A stretch of 64,000 nucleotides of DNA, from the NCBI RefSeq assembly GCF_016908295.1, contig NZ_JAFBDO010000001.1:806001-870000 (forward strand), in the 5' to 3' direction. The DNA is from Thalassobacillus pellis (GTDB lineage Bacteria > Bacillota > Bacilli > Bacillales > Halobacillaceae). Below the pieces are notes generated by a model, which searched no databases, was not told where the DNA came from, and was given only the letters and a program-made list of their open reading frames with translations. Below, piece by piece: positions 16,445 through 26,078 of the stretch (position 1 is the first letter of the stretch; the number at the start of each line of letters is the position of its first letter). Position numbers and translations under genes: made by a program.

Positions 16445-17596
16445 ATGTATCTTAACGGACAGAAACAGTCAAAGAAATCTAAAAAGAGGTACGGATTCGC
16501 CTATGGTGTTCTCGGAGCGATTACCGCCCTATTCCTCGTAACGACTATCTTTCAATGGAAAGGAATTTCTATTGACATTAATACAGATAAACCGACAGCA
16601 CAAGCTGACGAACTGAATATAGGAAAAGATAAGCCGGAAGTTACACAGGCTATTAAAGAGGTGTCTGGCGCTGTAGTAGGTGTGACGAATCTACAGCAAG
16701 GGAACCAGAGCCTCGCCCAAAAATCCGGCACAGGATCTGGGGTCATTTACAAAAAAGAGAATGGAAAAGCTTATGTAGTCACAAACCACCACGTCATTGA
16801 AAATGCTGGAAAATTGGAAGTCGTTTTGAGTGGTGGAAAAGCTGTCAATGCTGAATTAGCAGGCAGTGACCCATTGACAGACCTGGCCGTTTTAACTATA
16901 GATGATAAACATGTCGAGGATGTTGCCGAATTTGGATCAGCCAAAGACGTAGAGGTTGGTCAAACAGCCATAGCCATCGGCAATCCGCTCGGTATGAAGT
17001 TTGCAGGCTCTGCAACGAAAGGGATTGTAAGTGGATTGGATCGTAATCTTCCGGTTGACATGAACAAAGACGGGCAGCCGGACTGGCAGACAGAGGTCCT
17101 GCAGACTGATGCTGCCATCAATCCTGGCAATAGCGGAGGAGCGCTTATCAATCTCCAGGGTGAAGTAATAGGTATCAATTCTATGAAAATCGCCCAGAAA
17201 GCAGTTGAAGGAATTGGTTTTGCGATTCCGACTGACGTTGTCATTCCTGTTATTGAAGACCTGGAAAAGTATGGTGAAGTGAAGCGGCCATATATGGGCG
17301 TTTCCCTGCAAGATGTCAACAAGATTCCAGGATCCATCCTGCAACAGCGTCTTAACCTTCCAAATGATATCAATTATGGTGTCATCATCGGAGAGGTAGT
17401 AGACAGTTCACCAGCTGATGCAGCAGGTTTGAAGCAGAATGATGTTATTACTGAAATTGACGGCAAGAAAATCAATTCGATGATGGAGCTTCGCCAATAC
17501 CTTTATAAGAAGACAGAGGAAGGCAAGCAAGTGGAATTGACCGTTTATCGTAATGGTGAAAAACTGACAACTGAATTAGAATTAGCATCACGCTGA
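16445..17596 (+). CDS. htrB: Membrane-anchored serine protease, HtrA/DegP family
   Basis: 383 residues: cytoplasmic N-terminus, one TM segment about 17-37, a trypsin-like domain with catalytic H116 (TNHHVIENA), D146 (DPLTDLAVL) and S230 (INPGNSGGAL), and a C-terminal PDZ domain from about 285 (RPYMGVSLQDV to the end). It is shorter than the B. subtilis HtrA/HtrB proteins (about 450), mostly in the N-terminal region. These proteases degrade or refold misfolded secreted proteins at the outer face of the membrane. Divergent from a cssRS-like pair with candidate CssR repeats between, as for B. subtilis htrB. Whether it corresponds to htrA or htrB cannot be decided by sequence alone. Confidence 0.9.
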   Translation: MYLNGQKQSKKSKKRYGFAYGVLGAITALFLVTTIFQWKGISIDINTDKPTAQADELNIGKDKPEVTQAIKEVSGAVVGVTNLQQGNQSLAQKSGTGSGVIYKKENGKAYVVTNHHVIENAGKLEVVLSGGKAVNAELAGSDPLTDLAVLTIDDKHVEDVAEFGSAKDVEVGQTAIAIGNPLGMKFAGSATKGIVSGLDRNLPVDMNKDGQPDWQTEVLQTDAAINPGNSGGALINLQGEVIGINSMKIAQKAVEGIGFAIPTDVVIPVIEDLEKYGEVKRPYMGVSLQDVNKIPGSILQQRLNLPNDINYGVIIGEVVDSSPADAAGLKQNDVITEIDGKKINSMMELRQYLYKKTEEGKQVELTVYRNGEKLTTELELASR

Positions 17597-17643
17597 AATC
17601 TATCCTTCTCATGAAGGAATACTCCCCCTCTTTCTAATATAGA

Positions 17644-17692
17644 AGAAAGGCAGCCTGTGAGTGGCGGACACTCATCGGGCTGCCTTTTTTTA
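17644..17692 (+). terminator. Terminator of the HtrA-type gene
   Basis: AAAGGCAGCC pairs with GGGCTGCCTTT, with an inner GAGTG/CACTC stem, followed by seven T. Confidence 0.85.
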
Positions 17693-17805
17693 TATGGCCT
17701 TATTATAATCTGTTATACAAGCGTATTCTTAAAGCAATTTCGTTCCTTCAGGTGAGAAATCGTAAATAATCCTGTTATTTCAACAAGCTGACTGCGACAG
17801 TGCCT

Positions 17806-19254
17806 TTAAAGAATCGGTGATAATAACCGGGAAATAGATTCCTTGAAGCGAATCCATTTTGAGCGTGACCTGTACAGCTTCAAAGTAAGCTGGGTAGAAT
17901 CGACGATATCTTCATAAAAACGTTCTGATAAATGTTGTGCCAGACCTTGTTGATACAAGAAAGCATTGACTTCAAAATTCAAACGGAAGCTCCTCACATC
18001 AATATTGGCCGTCCCAACGGAAGCTATTTTTTCATCGACAACGATGGTTTTGGCATGCAGAAAGCCTTTCTGATAGATATAGATAGTAGCTCCTGCTTTC
18101 AGCAATTCTCCTACATTTGAATAAGTTGCCCAGTAAACAAACGGATGATCAGGCATTTTAGGAATCATTACCCTTACATCAACACCGGAAAGGGATGCGA
18201 TCCGGACAGCATCCAGCAGGCTGTCATCAGGAATGAAATAAGGGGTCTGAATATAGACAGACTTTTTAGCTGACAGTATCATTTTGATATAGCCATGTTT
18301 TATCTGCTCCCATTCTGAATCTGGTCCACTGGAGACAATCTGCATCGCAACATCCCCTTTTGGCTCTGACTGATAATAACGCTTATCATAGTAGATGTCG
18401 CTTCTTGAAGCGTGGTTCCAATCTAAAATGAACCGTGTCTGCATATTGCGGACAGCACCACCTTCCACTCGAAGATGGGTATCGCGCCAGTAGCCAAACC
18501 TTTTGTTGAAGCCCAGATATTCATCCCCGATATTGAAGCCGCCAATATACCCGATTTTTCCATCAATAATAGCTAGTTTTCGGTGGTTCCGGTAATTGAT
18601 TTTTAAGTTCAGCTTTGGTATTAAAGGCGGAAAAAATGCTTCCAGTTCACCGCCAGCCCTTTCGATTCTTTTGACAAAATCCTTTCCTAACGTTCGTGAA
18701 CCCATATCATCATATAGAATCCTGACCTGAACTCCTTCTTCAATTTTTTTGATCAACGCTTCCGCCATACGCTGCCCGAGCTGATCATCACGAATGATAT
18801 AATAAAGGAGATGAATATGGTCTTCCGCGTTATGAATATCCTCCAATAAAGCATGGAACTTCTTCTCTCCATCTGTAAAAACTTCGACCGCATTGTCCTG
18901 GGTTAGCAGGGCATCATTATTTTTTAAATGCATATAAAATAAGTCCTCGAACTCCTCGAGGTTCGGGTGCTGTAACTTAAGGGAACCATCCTCGATGGAC
19001 CTAAGCTGTTCCTGAACTGCTGTCAACAAGCCAAGTCTGCTTTTTTTATCCCAGGTGAAAATTTCTTTATTACTCAGCCTTCTCCCGAAAATAAGATACA
19101 GGATGAAGCCAGCAATAGGGATGAACAAAAGGACCATCAGCCATGCCCAGGTAGCACTCGCATCGCGGCGCTCAAGGAAAATGATGGCTAAAGCCAGGAT
19201 AACGTTAAAAAATATGATAAAGCTCACAACATATGGAGCAATTTGTATGGTCAA
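17806..19254 (-). CDS. cls: Cardiolipin synthase
   Basis: 482 residues, the usual length. Two N-terminal membrane helices (about 5-28 and 35-55) include the DASATWAWLMVLLFIPIAGF stretch. Two phospholipase-D HKD motifs follow: NHRKLAIIDGKIGYIGGFN and HAKTIVVDEKIASVGTANID. It condenses two phosphatidylglycerol molecules to cardiolipin and glycerol at the membrane. The start is TTG at 19254 with GGAGG about 10 nt upstream. An ATG between them is in another frame. It is a single gene. No clear terminator was seen behind it. Confidence 0.92.
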   Translation of the reverse strand: MTIQIAPYVVSFIIFFNVILALAIIFLERRDASATWAWLMVLLFIPIAGFILYLIFGRRLSNKEIFTWDKKSRLGLLTAVQEQLRSIEDGSLKLQHPNLEEFEDLFYMHLKNNDALLTQDNAVEVFTDGEKKFHALLEDIHNAEDHIHLLYYIIRDDQLGQRMAEALIKKIEEGVQVRILYDDMGSRTLGKDFVKRIERAGGELEAFFPPLIPKLNLKINYRNHRKLAIIDGKIGYIGGFNIGDEYLGFNKRFGYWRDTHLRVEGGAVRNMQTRFILDWNHASRSDIYYDKRYYQSEPKGDVAMQIVSSGPDSEWEQIKHGYIKMILSAKKSVYIQTPYFIPDDSLLDAVRIASLSGVDVRVMIPKMPDHPFVYWATYSNVGELLKAGATIYIYQKGFLHAKTIVVDEKIASVGTANIDVRSFRLNFEVNAFLYQQGLAQHLSERFYEDIVDSTQLTLKLYRSRSKWIRFKESISRLLSPIL

Positions 19255-19301
19255 CCGCCTTCATCCTCCCTCCAGGATCGCCTGATTCCTTTGTGGATCT
19301 A

Positions 19302-19350
19302 AGAAAAAACAAGAAGAGATATGTGCTTTGACAAACATACCTCTTCCTCA
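19302..19350 (-). terminator. Terminator of niaR
   Basis: On the minus strand GAAGAGGTATGT pairs with ACATATCTCTTC around TTGTCAAAGC, with one bulge, followed by TTGTTTTTTCTT. Confidence 0.7.
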
Positions 19351-19376
19351 GTATATTCTTATTTTACTGAATTACC

Positions 19377-19919
19377 TCATGATTTCAATAATATTCCTTC
19401 AGCTTGAAGAGCATCCAGCGCTTCTTCGATTGCCTTGTTATTGTCAGCAGAAATGGTATGAAGATGAATACCTCCTGTCAGTTCCAATAAATAGGATGAT
19501 TTCGTCTCACGTATCCGCTCCAGTAATGTCTGGACATCTCTTCTATTCGCGAGCAGTAATGAGGCGGTCAAATCCCCATAGACTGGATGCTCTACGGTCA
19601 CATCTTTGATAAAAACGCCATGATCGACAAGAATATTAAGCTCTGTTTCCGTCTGTTCAGCCGAGTGGCGACAGGCAATCGTACGCTCAAACGCAGGAGC
19701 TGCTTTGTTTTCCTGCACGTAAAGGTAGCCCTGGCTTGTTGCTATAATAGGTTCATTTTTCGCTTTCAACAAGGAGACATCCCCAACAATCACCTGCCTT
19801 GATACCTTCATTTTCTCAGCAAGTTCGCCCCCCTTGATCGGTTCTTTTTCCGATTGCAGTAACGAGAGTATTTCCCTTCGTCTTTCAGGGGCTTTCATTT
19901 TTTTCTGTTCCCTCGTCAT
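19377..19919 (-). CDS. niaR: Niacin-responsive transcriptional repressor of NAD biosynthesis
   Basis: 180 residues, matching B. subtilis NiaR (YrxA) in length and plan. Residues about 10-65 form an HTH_11 domain (RRREILSLLQSEKEPIKGGE, then MKVSRQVIVGDVSLLKA). The C-terminal part is the 3H domain, with the His residues of ACRHSAEQTETEL, VTVEHPVYGDLTASL and ELTGGIHLHTISA that bind a metal in this family. It senses nicotinic acid and represses NAD de novo synthesis or niacin uptake genes; none of those targets is next to it here. A terminator follows. Confidence 0.9.
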   Translation of the reverse strand: MTREQKKMKAPERRREILSLLQSEKEPIKGGELAEKMKVSRQVIVGDVSLLKAKNEPIIATSQGYLYVQENKAAPAFERTIACRHSAEQTETELNILVDHGVFIKDVTVEHPVYGDLTASLLLANRRDVQTLLERIRETKSSYLLELTGGIHLHTISADNNKAIEEALDALQAEGILLKS

Positions 19920-19994
19920 ACTTCACCAATCCTCCGTTCCAATTGCTGTTACCTACTATTATAATATACCTGGCACAGCCTTGGATAGAGCCCT

Positions 19995-20828
19995 TCAACT
20001 CCAATGTTCTCCTACAGCACGACTGATGTGCAGAGTTAAATAGCTGATTTCATTTTCCGGGTAGTGTATATCGTACTCTTTTTCTAAATATCCAGAAACA
20101 TTTAGAGCACATTGGTAAGCATTGCGATATTTTTTCTGGATGAGAGCCAACATGTCTTTATCCATTTCCCTTCCATTTCTTCCTGTGGCTGCAATACTAA
20201 GTGACTTGCTGAGATTAGCCAAAAGGCGGTTATAAGAAATAGAATTGGTATCTATTGTGTTCATGAAATTTCGATTAATAAAAACAGCAAGATCCCGTAC
20301 TATTCTTGTCTGACGCAACGCCACATTGACATCTGAATCGCCAAGGGCAGCGGTCTTTAAATATAAAGCGATATGCCCTGCTTCTTCTTCCGGCAATTCC
20401 ACCCCTGTATTATCTCTTAAGTTCCGGAGAGCCCACAGTCCAACCTGGAATTCTTTTGAATAGAGAATACGTATCTCCTCGATAATATCATTTTCAATCT
20501 TATTCCCTTTCCTGTACTCTTCCATTGAAAAAGCTAAATGATCAGCAAGTGAAAGATGTACATTGGAATTTAATGAGGTCTTTAAATAGTTTTCCGCATG
20601 GGAAATAATCTCCTCTGAAATAGCAATTGTCTCTTCACAGGTCACTTTCACTAGCTCTTCAAATTGCCGGGTGTTTTTTTCCATGAAAAATGTTTTCTCA
20701 ATTTCTTCTTCTCCAACATAGTCATTCCTTTGTTTATTAACTGCGATATTCGATCCCATAACTATTTTGTCATGCTTATTTTCCTTAACGATAATAACGT
20801 TATTATTTAAAATTCTTGATACCCTCAC
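19995..20828 (-). CDS. BglG/LicT-type transcriptional antiterminator, orphan
   Basis: 277 residues: an N-terminal RNA-binding CAT domain (MRVSRILNNNVIIVKENKHD to about 57) and two PTS regulation domains. In PRD1 both phosphorylatable His are present (H97 in LADHLAFSM, H152 in EAGHIALYL). In PRD2 the second is present (H267 in LTLHISR), but the first, usually in a T-H-L context, is Asn (N205 in RLLANLSKS). The start is GTG with AAGGAG 9 nt upstream. No PTS or glycoside gene is adjacent, and I could not find the usual RAT hairpin in its leader, so its target must be elsewhere. Confidence 0.85.
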   Translation of the reverse strand: MRVSRILNNNVIIVKENKHDKIVMGSNIAVNKQRNDYVGEEEIEKTFFMEKNTRQFEELVKVTCEETIAISEEIISHAENYLKTSLNSNVHLSLADHLAFSMEEYRKGNKIENDIIEEIRILYSKEFQVGLWALRNLRDNTGVELPEEEAGHIALYLKTAALGDSDVNVALRQTRIVRDLAVFINRNFMNTIDTNSISYNRLLANLSKSLSIAATGRNGREMDKDMLALIQKKYRNAYQCALNVSGYLEKEYDIHYPENEISYLTLHISRAVGEHWS

Positions 20829-21194
20829 TCCGATTCTCTCCTTAGATTTGACGAATTACTTCCTTCAAGTACTCCCTCAGGTGTCCTAAACAGACCGGAT
20901 TCGTGCTTATTTTCACAGAAGCTCACAACTAGGTATTCTAGTTTAAGAGTCTGAGGCAATATAAAATTAATTATTTACCAATAATCGATAATAAAATTTT
21001 ACATGAAATTCAAACTCCAGAACTCTTATTCAGTGGAAAATCAACCAAAATGGCGGTCTGAGTTTCTTGCTAATCAGGGTAATAATCCATTATTATATCC
21101 TTCCTTTTAAATACAAAAAACAAACCTCAAATAGATACATTTAATCATTTCCATAATAAAATACATTTATTGTAAACAAATTGTAAAAAAGGAA

Positions 21195-21224
21195 TTGACT
21201 GGCTATTTTGTTGTGGCGTATAAT
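21195..21224 (+). promoter_or_regulatory. Sigma-A promoter of the app operon
   Basis: TTGACT (21195-21200) and a perfect TATAAT (21219-21224), separated by 18 bp, 49 bp before the first gene. The rest of the 444 bp between this operon and the antiterminator gene (20829-21272) is AT-rich, and I see no other feature in it. Confidence 0.75.
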
Positions 21225-21272
21225 GTTACACAAATATTACTAATTTACTGAATATTTTATCAGGGGTGTATT

Positions 21273-22301
21273 ATGAAAAACATGACAGATTTTCCGTCTC
21301 AAGCTCCACTGCTTGAAGTCACCGGCCTGGAGACAGCTTTTGAGATCGATGGCGAGTTGTATAACGCTGTCGATGGCGTCAGTTTCAACGTCAAACCTAA
21401 GCAGGTGCTTGGTGTTGTCGGGGAATCAGGCTGTGGTAAAAGTGTTATGTCATTATCGATTATGCAGCTGCTTCCAAAAGGAATCGGTAAAATAAGAAAT
21501 GGCCAAATCACCTTTAATGGACAGTCTCTCGAAAAGCTGGATGATAAAAAGATGAATAAAATTCGGGGAAAGGATATCGGGATGATATTCCAGGAACCGA
21601 TGACGTCCCTAAATCCTGTTTTCACAATCGGATTTCAATTGGCAGAATCCTTACATAACCATTTCAAATTATCGAAAAAAGAAGCTCGGGGCAAAGTGAT
21701 CGAGCTATTGGATCAGGTCGGTATATCCCGGCCGGAAAGGGTCGTCGATGAATATCCTCATCAACTCTCCGGAGGGATGAGGCAAAGAGTCATGATTGCC
21801 ATGGCAATTGCCTGTAAACCTAAGCTGCTGATAGCAGATGAACCGACAACAGCTTTGGATGTGACAGTCCAGGCTCAAATTCTTGAGCTTTTACAAGGCC
21901 TCCAGGAAACAAATGACATGGCCATCATCCTTATCACCCATGACCTGGGTGTCGTAGCAGAAACATGCCATGAAGTCCTGGTCATGTATGCAGGAGAGGT
22001 AGTCGAACGGGCAGATGTGGTCACTTTATTTGAAAATCCCAAACACCCTTATACAGAACTATTAATGAGATCCATCCCCCGCCTGGATGAGGAAGAAGAA
22101 AAACTCGCCTCTATCGAGGGGATCGTTCCTTCACTCAAAAACATGCCGCGCCAGGGCTGCAAGTTTGTAGACCGCTGCCCAAAAGCAATGGAAGAATGCA
22201 GGACAATTACTCCGCGTTTAAGCGAGAACCTTCCAGGCCATGAAGTCAGATGCCTTCTCTATGAAACCAGCTGGAATCGGGAAGGGATGAGTGCCAAATG
22301 A
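21273..22301 (+). CDS. appD: Oligopeptide ABC transporter ATP-binding protein
   Basis: 342 residues with one ABC domain: GESGCGKSV (Walker A), LSGGMRQRV (signature) and [13 protein letters not shown] (Walker B), then the C-terminal oligopeptide/dipeptide extension with the cysteines of [16 protein letters not shown], which in this group can hold a [4Fe-4S] cluster. It powers peptide import on the inner face of the membrane as a heterodimer with AppF. The operon order D-F-A-B-C is that of the B. subtilis app operon, not opp (A-B-C-D-F). It overlaps appF by 4 nt (ATGA). Confidence 0.93.
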   Translation: MKNMTDFPSQAPLLEVTGLETAFEIDGELYNAVDGVSFNVKPKQVLGVVGESGCGKSVMSLSIMQLLPKGIGKIRNGQITFNGQSLEKLDDKKMNKIRGKDIGMIFQEPMTSLNPVFTIGFQLAESLHNHFKLSKKEARGKVIELLDQVGISRPERVVDEYPHQLSGGMRQRVMIAMAIACKPKLLIADEPTTALDVTVQAQILELLQGLQETNDMAIILITHDLGVVAETCHEVLVMYAGEVVERADVVTLFENPKHPYTELLMRSIPRLDEEEEKLASIEGIVPSLKNMPRQGCKFVDRCPKAMEECRTITPRLSENLPGHEVRCLLYETSWNREGMSAK

Positions 22302-23323
22302 ACAACATCATTGATTTAAAAAATAAAGATAAAGCAGCTTCCAGCCACACCAAGAAAGAAACATTGCTTGAAGTCATTAATCTAAAAACCCATTACCCGA
22401 TCAAGGGAGGCTTTTTCAGACGGACAATCAGTCATGTAAAAGCAGTGGATAATGTAAGTTTTTCCGTAAAGAAAGGAGAAACGCTCGGCCTTGTCGGCGA
22501 ATCCGGCTGTGGTAAGTCAACCGCTGGCAGGACCATATTGAAGCTCCTTAACCCGACAGCCGGAAAAATCATGTTTGACGGAGAAGACATCACCAATCTT
22601 CGCGGGAGCAAATTAAGACAAAGGCGAAAAGATTTCCAGATGGTATTTCAGGACCCCTATGCATCTCTCAACCCGATGCAGATGGTCGGAGACATCATTA
22701 CTGAACCTATCCACAACTATTATCCGAAGAAAAAATCAAGGGAAATTAAACAAGAAGTACTCGAACTTTTGAATCGCGTCGGCCTTCCGGATGATGCTTA
22801 TTATAAGTATGCCCATGAGTTTTCAGGCGGCCAGCGGCAGCGCATCGGGATAGCTCGGGCTCTTGCATTAAAACCGAAACTGATTATCGCCGATGAACCT
22901 GTTTCTGCTCTTGATGTTTCTGTCCAGTCCCAGGTACTTAACTTGCTTAATGAACTGCAAGATGACTTTGATCTTACCTATCTGTTCATCGCTCATGATT
23001 TGAGTGTCGTAAAGCATATGAGTGATCGGATCGGTATCATGTATCTCGGACATATCGTAGAAATCGCTGATAAACACTCCATCTATAAAGAACCGCTTCA
23101 CCCATATACTCAGGCACTTATATCAGCGGTGCCTGAACCCGATCCGAAAAGGAAGAAACAGCGGATCGTCCTTCAAGGAGATGTACCTAGTCCGGAAAAT
23201 CCACCATCTGGATGTCCATTCCACACAAGGTGTCCAATGGCTGTGGATAAATGTTCCACCATCACACCAGAATTAAAGGAGGTGAAACCGGGACACCACG
23301 CTGCGTGTATTCTGGTTGACTAA
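22298..23323 (+). CDS. appF: Oligopeptide ABC transporter ATP-binding protein
   Basis: 341 residues with the second ATPase of the importer: [42 protein letters not shown], and the C-terminal [13 protein letters not shown]. It begins with the typical [19 protein letters not shown] of OppF/AppF proteins. Translation is coupled to appD through the ATGA overlap. appA follows after 39 nt with its own strong binding site, allowing higher expression of the binding protein. Confidence 0.93.
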   Translation: MNNIIDLKNKDKAASSHTKKETLLEVINLKTHYPIKGGFFRRTISHVKAVDNVSFSVKKGETLGLVGESGCGKSTAGRTILKLLNPTAGKIMFDGEDITNLRGSKLRQRRKDFQMVFQDPYASLNPMQMVGDIITEPIHNYYPKKKSREIKQEVLELLNRVGLPDDAYYKYAHEFSGGQRQRIGIARALALKPKLIIADEPVSALDVSVQSQVLNLLNELQDDFDLTYLFIAHDLSVVKHMSDRIGIMYLGHIVEIADKHSIYKEPLHPYTQALISAVPEPDPKRKKQRIVLQGDVPSPENPPSGCPFHTRCPMAVDKCSTITPELKEVKPGHHAACILVD

Positions 23324-23362
23324 TAGCTTTGTACTTACTTTAACCTTACAGGGGGGAACCAC

Positions 23363-25078
23363 ATGGGTAACAAGAAATCATTTTACTGGCTTGCAGCAAT
23401 GATGCTCATCATGACATTATTCATGGCTGCCTGCAGTGGCAGCGACGATGAAGCGAATGCCACGGACGATGAAAAAGCAGAAGAGAAAGGCAAAGCCAAG
23501 GAAGGCGGCACTTTGGTGTATGCGCTTGACGCAGCTCCTGAAGGACTTTTCCATTGGAACTGGTACGGTATTGTAACGGATGCCGAGGTTCTTGGATTGT
23601 TTGATGATAACCTGATCACTTTTGACGAAGAGTTGAAACCACAACCGAATATCGCGTCCTGGGAAACCGAGGATAACAAGGTATTCACCTTTAAATTTAA
23701 AGAAGGTGTCAAATGGCATAACGGGGACGAACTAACTGTACACGACTGGGTGTTTTCTTTAGAAACAATCGCCCACCCGGACTATGATGGCCCTCGTTAC
23801 TCCAATGTACAAACGATCGAAGGTGCAGAAGCCTACCGTAAAGGGGAAGCTGACTCGATTTCTGGTATCGAGGTCATCAATGACTACGAAATCAAAATCA
23901 CTTTTGATAAAGCACGAGTCAACAATCTGTTGAATCTATGGACATACCCTATGAACCGTACAGCATTCGAAGGAATTGAAGTTGCAGATATGGGCGGATC
24001 CGATCCAGTTCGTCGTACTCCTATTGGTACTGGTCCATTTAAGGTAAGTAAAATTGTTCCTGGTGAGTCTGTTGAGCTGGTAGCAAACGAGAATTACTGG
24101 CAAGGCAAGCCGAAACTTGACAAAATCATCGTCAAAGTCGTCGATGCCACCGCTGTTACAGGTGCCCTCCAAAATGGTGAAATCGATATTGTGAGCGTTC
24201 ACCCTACCATCGGTGCGGACGTAGAAGCAATGGATAACGTTGAATTGATGACAGCTCCAGGCCTTTCTTACTACTATGTGGGATTCAAGCTAGGTGTCTT
24301 CGATAACGACAAAAAACAAGTAGTAGAGAAAAAAGAAAAATACGCTAACAAACAGCTCCGTCAGGCAATGATGCATGCAATCAACCGGGAAGAATGGATT
24401 AAAGCCTTCTTCGGAGGCTATGGTGATGTCGTTAACCGTCCGGTTCCAAGCGCTCACTGGATAGCTGCAGACAATGATAAGTTGAACACCTATCCGTATG
24501 ACCCTGAAAAAGCTAAATCATTGCTTGATGAAGCCGGTTATGTAGATACAAATGGCGACGGTTTCCGTGAAGATCCAAATGGTGATGAGTTTGTGGTCAA
24601 CTTCTCTCACTATGCAACCGGTAACCCTACCTTCGAATCTCGTGCCAAAGCCCTTACCCAATACTGGGAAGAAGTCGGCTTGAAAACCACTTTGGAAATG
24701 ATTGAAGTAAACCAGTATTATGACATGATCGAAAAAGATAATGAAAACATGGAAGTCTTCTTCGGCGGATGGAGCTATGGCGCTGACCCGGATCCATCAG
24801 CATTATGGAAATCAGACCAGCTTTGGAACTACCCTCGCTGGGTGAATCAGGAAAGTGACAAATTGCTGGATGATGCCCTTGATGTAGAAGTAGTCGGAAC
24901 AGATGAGGCTAAGCGTAAAGAGCTATATGTTAAGTGGCAGCAGCTTGTCAATGAAGAACTTCCAATGCTATTCATCACAGAGCTCCAGGAAATCTATGGT
25001 GTGAACAAGCGTGTCGGTGGATTGACTATGGACGTTTCTGGCATGAACAGCCCACATGAATGGTACGTCACTGAGTAA
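23363..25078 (+). CDS. appA: Oligopeptide-binding lipoprotein
   Basis: 571 residues with a lipoprotein signal (LIMTLFMAACSGS, lipid-anchored C24), a short charged linker rich in Asp, Glu and Lys, then the SBP_bac_5 fold (GTLVYALDAAPEGLF, the long middle domain with PIGTGPFKV and DVNGDG-like loops, C-terminal LFITELQEIYGVNKR). It captures peptides outside the membrane and delivers them to AppBC. The GGGGG-type ribosome site and intergenic gap fit a separately boosted translation. The acidic linker is consistent with a salt-tolerant organism but is not proof. Confidence 0.93.
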   Translation: MGNKKSFYWLAAMMLIMTLFMAACSGSDDEANATDDEKAEEKGKAKEGGTLVYALDAAPEGLFHWNWYGIVTDAEVLGLFDDNLITFDEELKPQPNIASWETEDNKVFTFKFKEGVKWHNGDELTVHDWVFSLETIAHPDYDGPRYSNVQTIEGAEAYRKGEADSISGIEVINDYEIKITFDKARVNNLLNLWTYPMNRTAFEGIEVADMGGSDPVRRTPIGTGPFKVSKIVPGESVELVANENYWQGKPKLDKIIVKVVDATAVTGALQNGEIDIVSVHPTIGADVEAMDNVELMTAPGLSYYYVGFKLGVFDNDKKQVVEKKEKYANKQLRQAMMHAINREEWIKAFFGGYGDVVNRPVPSAHWIAADNDKLNTYPYDPEKAKSLLDEAGYVDTNGDGFREDPNGDEFVVNFSHYATGNPTFESRAKALTQYWEEVGLKTTLEMIEVNQYYDMIEKDNENMEVFFGGWSYGADPDPSALWKSDQLWNYPRWVNQESDKLLDDALDVEVVGTDEAKRKELYVKWQQLVNEELPMLFITELQEIYGVNKRVGGLTMDVSGMNSPHEWYVTE

Positions 25079-25101
25079 AACCTTTTTAAAGGAGCATGAT
25101 C

Positions 25102-26067
25102 ATGTTAAAGTATACGATCCGTAGAATTTTAGGCATGATACCGATGCTTCTCCTTATTTCCATCGTTGTGTTCTCCCTGGCATTATCCATGCCGGGGGAC
25201 CCCTTCGGTGGGGAAATTGATCCAAATAATACTGATCCTGAATATATCGAGAAAATGCGGGAAGAAGCAGGTCTTAATGACCCGGTACATGTTCAGTATG
25301 CAAGGTGGATTGCCAATTTTGTGCAAGGAGACTTCGGTGAGTCAACCAGATATAAAATGCCCGTCTCTGAATTGATTGCAGAACGGATGCCGAATACGAT
25401 TTTTCTTGGAGTCACCTCTTTAATTATTACATATATCCTTGCTTTTGCCATGGGAATGTATGCTGGCAGAAAGCCGTATACTGCCGGGGACAACTTCATT
25501 GGAGGCTTGAACTACCTTGGACTAGCGATACCATCTTACATTGCCGGGGTATTTGCGATTTACTTTTTCTCTTTCAAATTAGGATGGTTTCCATTCAGCG
25601 GTTCGATCGATATCAGATTAACCGAAGGCACTTTGGAATGGTACCTCAGCCGCCTGCATCATGTCTTTCTGCCAGCTGTAGTACTTGGTGCACTAGGAAC
25701 GGCCAGCTACACGCAGTTTTTAAGGAATGACATCATTGAAAGCAGCCGAAAAGATTATGTGCGGACTGCCCGGGCAAAAGGCACACCCGAATCAAAAATC
25801 TACAACAAACATATCCTTAGAAACTCGATTATCCCTTTAATTACATTTTTGGGATTTGATATTGTTACCTTAATCAGCGGAGCAATTATAACGGAAGCAA
25901 TCTTTACCTACCCTGGAATTGGACAACTCTTCCTCGACTCGATCAATTCCCGTGACTTTCCTGTCATTATGACACTGACAATGATGTTTTCGTTTCTGGT
26001 CCTGTTCGGCAATATGGTCGCTGACCTGTTATATGGAATTGTCGACCCTAGAATCCGGGTAGATTAG
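25102..26067 (+). CDS. appB: Oligopeptide ABC transporter permease
   Basis: 321 residues with six membrane helices, an N-terminal helix typical of OppB/AppB permeases (RRILGMIPMLLLISIVVFSL), and the EAA-type loop YVRTARAKGTPESKIYNKHI that contacts the ATPases. AGGAG (25090-25094) is only 1 nt from the in-frame ATG at 25096 but 7 nt from the ATG at 25102, so I take 25102. It forms the channel with AppC. The 11 nt gap to appC shows operon structure. Confidence 0.93.
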   Translation: MLKYTIRRILGMIPMLLLISIVVFSLALSMPGDPFGGEIDPNNTDPEYIEKMREEAGLNDPVHVQYARWIANFVQGDFGESTRYKMPVSELIAERMPNTIFLGVTSLIITYILAFAMGMYAGRKPYTAGDNFIGGLNYLGLAIPSYIAGVFAIYFFSFKLGWFPFSGSIDIRLTEGTLEWYLSRLHHVFLPAVVLGALGTASYTQFLRNDIIESSRKDYVRTARAKGTPESKIYNKHILRNSIIPLITFLGFDIVTLISGAIITEAIFTYPGIGQLFLDSINSRDFPVIMTLTMMFSFLVLFGNMVADLLYGIVDPRIRVD

Positions 26068-26078
26068 GAGGTGCACCC

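Noticed and set aside
20829-21194. Ribonucleic antiterminator (RAT) hairpin or riboswitch in the gap between the antiterminator gene and appD
   Set aside because: I looked on both strands for a RAT-type hairpin overlapping a terminator and for conserved riboswitch cores and found none; the stretch is plain AT-rich DNA.
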